Positions 59,151-64,000 of a stretch of 64,000 nt of DNA are shown here, piece by piece (within the stretch, counting starts at the first letter, position 1; each line of letters starts with the position of its first letter). The position numbers and the translations under genes are program-made. The stretch comes from Tritrichomonas musculus (taxonomy: Eukaryota; Parabasalia; Tritrichomonadida; Tritrichomonadidae): NCBI GenBank assembly GCA_039105265.1, contig JAPFFF010000008.1, positions 1,674,001 to 1,738,000 of the forward strand. Direction: 5' to 3'. The notes under the pieces are model-generated. The model was given only the letters and a program-made list of their open reading frames with translations, did no database searches and was not told the origin of the DNA.

Positions 59151-60719
59151 ATGGAAGATTTTATAGATCTCAGTAATTTCTCGAACCAAACTTATATAGG
59201 CAAGGGTTCTTTTGCAAAAGTATATAAGGTTGAAGATAAAGAAACAGGTGAAATCTTTGCAGCTAAAATATCTCTAAACAAATTAACCGAAGAACAAAAG
59301 CAATTAATGACCAACCTCAAACGTGAAATTGGAATCATGTCACAATTGGAACATCCATCAATTCTGAAGTTTAAAGGTTATAGTCCTATTGATTTTAAAA
59401 ATGAATCCTATCCTGTTATTATTACCGAATATTCATCCAATGGTTCCTTAGACAACATACTTAAACTTGAAAGGCAATCTCGTTCCCCTCCTAATTGGGA
59501 TGATACGAGAAAACTAATAACTTTATATGGTATTGCATCAGCAATGTCCTATCTTCACTTGCATAATATTATTCATCGCGATCTCAAACCAGAAAATATA
59601 CTGGAAGATGACTTTTTATTCCCAAAAGTAGGCGATTTTGGTCTTTCCAAAACTATTCATTCTAATATTGATAGCATGTCAACTCAATCAGCCTTCGGTT
59701 TAAAAGGAAGCCCCCTCTATGTGCCCCCAGAATGTTGGGAAGACAACAAATACTCCAAGGCAGGTGATGTCTACGCATTTGCAATTATCGCATACGAATT
59801 ATTGACACTGGAGACTCCATTCAAAGATTACACTATACCGATGCTCTGCCGAAGAGTTACTATCAATGGCGAGAGACCACAGTTCAACTGCCCAATTCCT
59901 GACTGCTACAAAAACCTCATCATTCGTTGTTGGTCGCAAGAGCCAGAAAAACGCCCAACTTTTGAAGAGATCAAAGAAGAACTGAGAAGCAATCCAGAAT
60001 TCATCATAGAAAGTATTGATAAGGAGAAATTCCTAGATTATGTAGAGATGATTGACAATAGTTGCCAAAGCTTTGATCCTTTCAAAAAGTTCCAAAAAGT
60101 GATGCTTCCGAAGTTGTCAGAAACAGAAACAAAAACTTCAGAAGAGAAAGAAATATCAGATGAAAAAGAAACTTCAAATGACAAAGAAAGTCGTAAGATA
60201 AAAATTGAAAGAAAAGAAGTCGAACATCACAAATCACATTCAATGTTTGGACAAAGCAGCAAGAATCACACGCACTTCAAAATTTTCAATATAACGAGGA
60301 CCGAACAAAGAACTGTTTCAACCGACGATGATGGAAATAAGAAGTACTCTGAGTGGACGATTGTTCCTGGCACAGAAAGCAAGAAAGAAATTGTCAGTGG
60401 AATGGAAGGAGGATTCACTGAAGAGTATGAAAAAATAGTCGGAAATGAAAGCAAAGAAATAGAAAACCGCCAGATAAAAATTGAAAAGAAAGAGGTCGAA
60501 CATCACAAATCACATTCTATGTTTGGGACAAGCAGCAAGAATCACACGCACTTCAAAATTTTCCATATAACGAGAACCGAACAAAGAACTGTTTCAACCG
60601 ACGTTGATGGAAATAAGAAGTACTCTGAGTGGACGATTGTTCCTGGCACAGAAAGCAAGCACGAAGTTCGTAATGGAATGGAAGGAGGATTCACTGAAGG
60701 CTATGAGAATGAAATATAA
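59151..60719 (+). CDS. TKL-like protein kinase with duplicated C-terminal module
   Basis: The 522-residue kinase has an intact catalytic domain at about 10-285: GKGSFAKV loop, AAKI lysine at 39, HRDLKPEN at 142-149, DFG at 162-164, SPLYVPPE at 187-194 and KRP in the C-lobe. The sequence around the P+1 loop and the NGSLDNIL hinge resembles trichomonad TKL-type kinases and the pseudokinase at 43102. After a charged linker (320-345) a module of 92 residues is present twice: EVEHHKSHSMFG, SSKNHTHFKIF, TRTEQRTVSTD, KKYSEWTIVPGTES, GMEGGFTE. The copies are nearly identical. The module is not recognised; His/Ser-rich strands suggest a beta domain. It ends in TAAA. Confidence 0.88.
   Translation: MEDFIDLSNFSNQTYIGKGSFAKVYKVEDKETGEIFAAKISLNKLTEEQKQLMTNLKREIGIMSQLEHPSILKFKGYSPIDFKNESYPVIITEYSSNGSLDNILKLERQSRSPPNWDDTRKLITLYGIASAMSYLHLHNIIHRDLKPENILEDDFLFPKVGDFGLSKTIHSNIDSMSTQSAFGLKGSPLYVPPECWEDNKYSKAGDVYAFAIIAYELLTLETPFKDYTIPMLCRRVTINGERPQFNCPIPDCYKNLIIRCWSQEPEKRPTFEEIKEELRSNPEFIIESIDKEKFLDYVEMIDNSCQSFDPFKKFQKVMLPKLSETETKTSEEKEISDEKETSNDKESRKIKIERKEVEHHKSHSMFGQSSKNHTHFKIFNITRTEQRTVSTDDDGNKKYSEWTIVPGTESKKEIVSGMEGGFTEEYEKIVGNESKEIENRQIKIEKKEVEHHKSHSMFGTSSKNHTHFKIFHITRTEQRTVSTDVDGNKKYSEWTIVPGTESKHEVRNGMEGGFTEGYENEI
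60197..60719. repeat. 276-bp in-frame tandem duplication
   Basis: CGAACATCACAAATCACATT starts at 60221 and again at 60497, a period of 276 bp or 92 codons. The second copy is slightly shortened by the stop codon. Very few differences separate the copies, so the event is recent or maintained by conversion. Confidence 0.85.
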
Positions 60720-60871
60720 ATAAAAAAAATAACTTTTTGAAATTCAATTTTCAGAGTGAAAAAAAAAGTGTCAAACTTATTTTTTTTGAGAATTAATTGA
60801 TCATTTCAAAAAGTGAAATAGAAAAACTAAATTTGTTTATTTATGTTCAAAATATAATATATTAAATAATT

Positions 60872-61381
60872 TTATTTGAGCACGCCATATATCTCAAAAG
60901 ACTTGAATCCAAGGTAGTCATCGCCGCACCAATTCGGCCCTGTTTGCCGCATTCTGATATAATTGAATTCTGAATTTGAATCAAAGTTTTTAATTTTGAA
61001 TGAGTGAACAATTTCTCTTCCATTCAGAATGCAGCAGTTTCTCTGCTCATCGAGGAGGCTCCACGAAGAGTTGTCGGCAGAACCTTCAATTACCCAGTTT
61101 TTGGGGTGCCCGTTATTTGGGCCCCAATTGGCAGATTTCAAAGTGTAATAAGATGGACAGACACGATGCTCTCTGAAGTCAAAACAAATCCAACTGTTTT
61201 TGTCATCTTGTGAGCAGAACCACTTTTCTTTATCGTCGTAAAAAGTGACATTTCTTGGGTTAAATTTTGCTTCATTATGATATATTGAAGACGATGTTAT
61301 AACGACTTCATTCTCAAGCTTAGAAGAGGACTCATTCCGAAGATAGCTAATGATTCCTGAAAATTCACTTTTCTCAGACAT
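60872..61381 (-). CDS. Discoidin (F5/8 type C)-like domain, 3' part of a BTB gene
   Basis: The 169-residue frame carries a galactose-binding-like beta domain: NSWICFDFREHRVCPSYYTL, GHPKNWVIEGSADNSSWSLLD, FKIKN and NYIRMRQTGPNW, as in F5/8 type C domains appended to BTB proteins in trichomonads. The first residues (EFSGIISYLRNESSSK) match the linker seen before such domains. It overlaps the upstream BTB frame by 85 bases in a different phase, so the two frames are very probably halves of one gene with a small frameshift near 61385-61400. It may be expressed alone only if the ATG at 61381 is used. Confidence 0.7.
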   Translation of the reverse strand: MSEKSEFSGIISYLRNESSSKLENEVVITSSSIYHNEAKFNPRNVTFYDDKEKWFCSQDDKNSWICFDFREHRVCPSYYTLKSANWGPNNGHPKNWVIEGSADNSSWSLLDEQRNCCILNGREIVHSFKIKNFDSNSEFNYIRMRQTGPNWCGDDYLGFKSFEIYGVLK

Positions 61382-62055
61382 TGCTTTGTCATTTCATTAA
61401 CATCATAAACATCAATAAAATCAGACATTGCTTTGTTCGATAAATTAGAATACACAACTTTTTCATAGAGCACTGAAAAAGTGGAACTTTTTAAATACAT
61501 TTTATTAATGAAATGTAGGAGTTGATCTTCGTCCTTCAACTGGATTTTTTTGCTGCCAATGACATCAGTAAGCGCATCAATGCTGAGTGATTCTAGTTCT
61601 TCTGCTTGAGTCTCACAAAGAAGGTAAAAGTGAGATGATATGAATTCAATTTCATCGTTATAAAATTTATCGTTTTTTTGATGCTTTTTGATTAGAGAAA
61701 AAACATTATCAATGGTAATTTCTGTTTTTTCTTCTTCAATAAAGTTAATTGAATCATTTCCGAGTATTTCAAGGACTTCTGAAATGAAGGGGAGCTCATT
61801 TGCAGAAATGTTTTCTACATTAAAAGCTTGTAGATTAATAAAATGAGAAAAATTTCCCGAATTGTGCGTATTAATTATAATTTCATCGAATGAAGGATCA
61901 GTTAAATGAATATTGCAAATATTGGGTGATAAGAGATCAGATAAAAGTCTACTTGTCTTGAATTCTTCTCCATTGACCAAAAATTTAAAATCTTTATCAT
62001 AGATTTGAATGGGAACTTTTAAAATGCTTGCTGGCTTGAGCTGTATTTTACTCAT
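61297..62055 (-). CDS. BTB-like domain protein, 5' part of a BTB-discoidin gene
   Basis: From ATG 62055 the product has 252 residues. The earlier ATG at 62088 is disfavoured because TCATTTCAT, an initiator match, lies at 62056-62064. Residues 15-110 resemble a diverged BTB/POZ fold (DKDFKFLVNGEEFKTSRLLSD and SPNICNIH, then FINLQAFNVENISANEL). A BACK-like helical region follows to residue 225. BTB proteins usually form dimers and recruit targets to Cullin-3 ligases. The last 20-odd residues (QESLAIFGMSPLLSLRMKSL) are out of family and lie in the overlap with the discoidin frame, pointing to a frameshift. Confidence 0.72.
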   Translation of the reverse strand: MSKIQLKPASILKVPIQIYDKDFKFLVNGEEFKTSRLLSDLLSPNICNIHLTDPSFDEIIINTHNSGNFSHFINLQAFNVENISANELPFISEVLEILGNDSINFIEEEKTEITIDNVFSLIKKHQKNDKFYNDEIEFISSHFYLLCETQAEELESLSIDALTDVIGSKKIQLKDEDQLLHFINKMYLKSSTFSVLYEKVVYSNLSNKAMSDFIDVYDVNEMTKQCLRKVNFQESLAIFGMSPLLSLRMKSL

Positions 62056-62064
62056 ATGAAATGA
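62056..62064 (-). promoter_or_regulatory. Initiator-like element
   Basis: TCATTTCAT on the minus strand directly before ATG 62055. Confidence 0.4.
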
Positions 62065-62161
62065 ATATTTTTTTAATTCACATGTCATAAAATCAATTTA
62101 CCATTCAATTAGGGAAATTTACAAATACAAAAAAAAAAGGTTTCTTTATTTCAATCTAAAT

Positions 62162-62434
62162 TTACTTTTGTTTTTTTAAGAAAAATATGCTACAAATTAA
62201 AATCATGAAAATAACAAAAATAATTCCATATGGAATCTGATATCTCTGATTTTTTCGATTAGGGACCAGCATACTATTATCATATTTTTCATTTTCAATA
62301 ATATTATCTAGTTCTTCTTCTTTCTTTTTCAGTAAAACTATTATATATTCTACCTCGTTTTTCAAATTTAGTTTTTCCAACGAAATATCATGATTAAAAA
62401 AAAACTTGATTGGAGCAATGTTGATAAAAAACAA
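62162..62434 (-). CDS. Small coiled-coil/transmembrane protein or gene end
   Basis: A 90-residue frame with a coiled-coil stretch (residues 18-50, EKLNLKNEVEYIIVLLKKKEEELDN read in two parts) and a C-terminal membrane helix (IPYGIIFVIFMILICSIFFL) followed by KKQK. The KKxx-like end could act as an ER retrieval signal. It may be a tail-anchored protein or the 3' end of a broken larger gene, since the BTB pseudogene lies just upstream on the same strand. No family was recognised. Confidence 0.4.
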   Translation of the reverse strand: MFFINIAPIKFFFNHDISLEKLNLKNEVEYIIVLLKKKEEELDNIIENEKYDNSMLVPNRKNQRYQIPYGIIFVIFMILICSIFFLKKQK

Positions 62435-62599
62435 TAAGTTATTATATTTTGTGTTTGCTTGCTCTTAAATTTTTCCAAGATTGAAGATATGATAAGGAAC
62501 ATACATTAGATCAATAGGCACAAGTTGGAAAAAAAGGCTGATCAACTAGTTTTATTTTGAAATCTTATTATGAAATAAATAAAAAAATCTGGAATCTTG

Positions 62600-63110
62600 A
62601 TCGTTGAATATGATGCTTTTTCAAAGATTCTTCACTTTGGTTCTCAAAAAGTTCGTAAAAATGACTGGATGCAAATTCAATTTCTCTTGAAATGTGGTTA
62701 CAATAAAAATGCTATATTTTTCATGCTCGCGAAGAAGTTTTAGGACGTTATCAGCTGTGATTTCAGAAGTATCTTCTTTGTATTGCAGTTCTATCGATTT
62801 TGTGCCTAGGATTTCGATGACTTCCAAAAAAAAAGGGATTTATGGATTCAATTAGTGTAGTTGGCTCGAAGTTTGTGAGTTGAAGAAAGTGTGAAAAATC
62901 GCCATTCTGATTTGTGTTAATGATAAAAGTGTCAATTGTTGGATCATTCAATTGAATTTTGCAAATAATTGGCGAAAGAAGATCTAAAAGAAGACGACTG
63001 GTCTTAAATTCTTTTCCATTGACAACAAATGAAAAATCTTTATCATATGTTTGCAGAGGAACAGCTGAAATACTTGAAGGTTTAAGAAGTACCTTGTTTA
63101 TTTGACTCAT
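62600..63110 (-). pseudogene. Broken BTB-like gene, second copy
   Basis: ATG 63110 opens a frame whose first 90 residues (VPLQTYDKDFSFVVNGKEF, SRLLLDLLSPIICKIQL) are clearly paralogous to the BTB protein at 61297-62055. The frame is lost near 62825 at an A-rich run, resumes in another frame (VIEILGTKSIELQ), and shifts again near 62690, where a third frame has REIEFASSHFYELFENQSEE, equivalent to EIEFISSHFYLLCETQAEE of the intact copy. It then ends near 62600. At least two frameshifts and loss of the 3' half mark it as a pseudogene. Confidence 0.75.
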
Positions 63111-64000
63111 TTTTGAGTCAATTAAAATATGCTGGTCTAAAACAGCATTTGATACTTTTTAATACCAAAGCTAATATTATCGGAGAAGAATGTATTTAGG
63201 ATCTTTAAAATGAAAAACAAAATCCAATAATCTATATTATATCAAGATTAATACTCATTTTATTTATAAAAAATATTCAACATTTATAGGATCTTTTTCA
63301 TTTACAATTTTAATCTTGTTATCTTTTTATGCCTAAACGATATTTCATTTAATGGAATAACCTGAATTAATCCAAAAAAAAATTTAATTAGATAAAATTC
63401 TTTAAAATAATTTTGTAATTCTTAAAGAATATTTTCTTGCATATTAATATTTAATTCTTTATTTTGGTTAAATTTAATTTAGATAATGTTATCCTCATAA
63501 CATATATTTTTTATTGATTCCCAATTTTAAATTATCCAAATAAATATTATAAAGGAGATAGCTTATATGTTGTTTAACTAAAATTTTCCATAAACTCATA
63601 CATTTTTATACTGATTATACTTTTTATTCATTGATGATGCTTTAAAGCATGTGAAGTATTTATTGATGATGATTTGAATTGATATTTGGTCTTTATTTGT
63701 GTTTATAATCATAATCATTCATTTTTTTGTCATAAATCTATTTTATATTTTTTAAAAAGAATATTTTTATTATTGGATAAAAGTTGACTATTCAAATCTC
63801 GTAAAATGTATTGAAAAAAAGAAACGTATACTTTTTGAAGAAATTATTTTTTCTTTGGTTTTCTCTCAAATAGGAAAAATAAATATTTGATTTTGAAAAT
63901 GAAATTAGAAAAAAATATCATTCATCTATTTCCATTCATAATGTTTATTATTTATTAAATGATTGATGATTTTAAAAATTGAATTTTTGTTATAATTTAA
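63111..64000. other. AT-rich spacer at window end
   Basis: No gene, RNA or marked repeat was seen. ATTGATGATGATTTGAA-like motifs recur near 63633-63680. Confidence 0.4.

Noticed and set aside
1-64000. CRISPR arrays, bacterial operons or phage modules
   Set aside because: No regularly spaced repeat-spacer array or bacterial gene order is present; the genome is eukaryotic in character.

Overview
The window looks like nuclear DNA of a parabasalid (trichomonad) protist, most likely an AT-rich lineage such as Tritrichomonas. The sequence evidence is intronless genes in roughly 20-25% GC spacers; very short 5' leaders with an initiator-like TCA(C/T)T motif a few to a few tens of bases before ATG; many stops of the form TAAA; and a protein repertoire of BspA-type leucine-rich repeats, DUF3447-like ankyrin proteins, BTB/discoidin-like proteins, Myb factors, TKL-like kinases and kinase-Sel1 fusions. 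The organism call is inferred from this pattern; no marker gene was aligned.

Layout. 0-1.9 kb: decayed sequence plus a short MITE-like element. 2-5 kb: a TMEM62-like membrane phosphoesterase and a two-repeat Myb protein. 6-10.3 kb: tRNA-Lys(CUU) and a large kinase with 21 Sel1 repeats. 11.4-16.5 kb: a stand-alone Yvh1/DUSP12 zinc domain, an actin-like pseudogene, an old-yellow-enzyme-like flavoprotein and a protein ending in a CaaX box. 16.9-20.8 kb: a gene remnant, then a nest of inverted-repeat elements, including a Mutator-type element with a 10-bp target duplication. 20.9-27.2 kb: an extreme Glu/Lys low-complexity protein, a small coiled-coil protein and an LRR-kinase. 27.6-28.5 kb: a GC-rich foreign-looking island with a perfect 52-bp inverted repeat. 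28.9-31.9 kb: an RNF5-like RING protein, a Pro/Tyr/Asn-rich tail-anchored protein and a probable glycosyltransferase.

32-43 kb is the centrepiece: two divergently transcribed, mirror-image paralogues of 1768 and 1704 residues. Each has tandem calponin-homology domains, a charged 10-residue-repeat helix, a very long coiled coil and a conserved tail. In every interval I counted, the coiled-coil marker box (DHD-like) recurs at a spacing of 18+7n residues. 43-49 kb: a Sel1-repeat pseudokinase, an EF-hand protein and a LAG1/ceramide-synthase-like TLC protein. 49-52.7 kb: AT-rich spacer with another MITE-like element. 52.7-63.1 kb: a fast-evolving block of BspA-LRR, ankyrin-like, BTB and discoidin-like genes, several broken, truncated or chimeric, around one intact kinase with a duplicated C-terminal module.

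The genes do not form an operon or an obvious pathway. The strongest functional themes are actin-linked cytoskeleton (CH-domain pair, actin-like pseudogene), signalling kinases with protein-interaction repeats, and expansion and decay of adhesion or interaction proteins.
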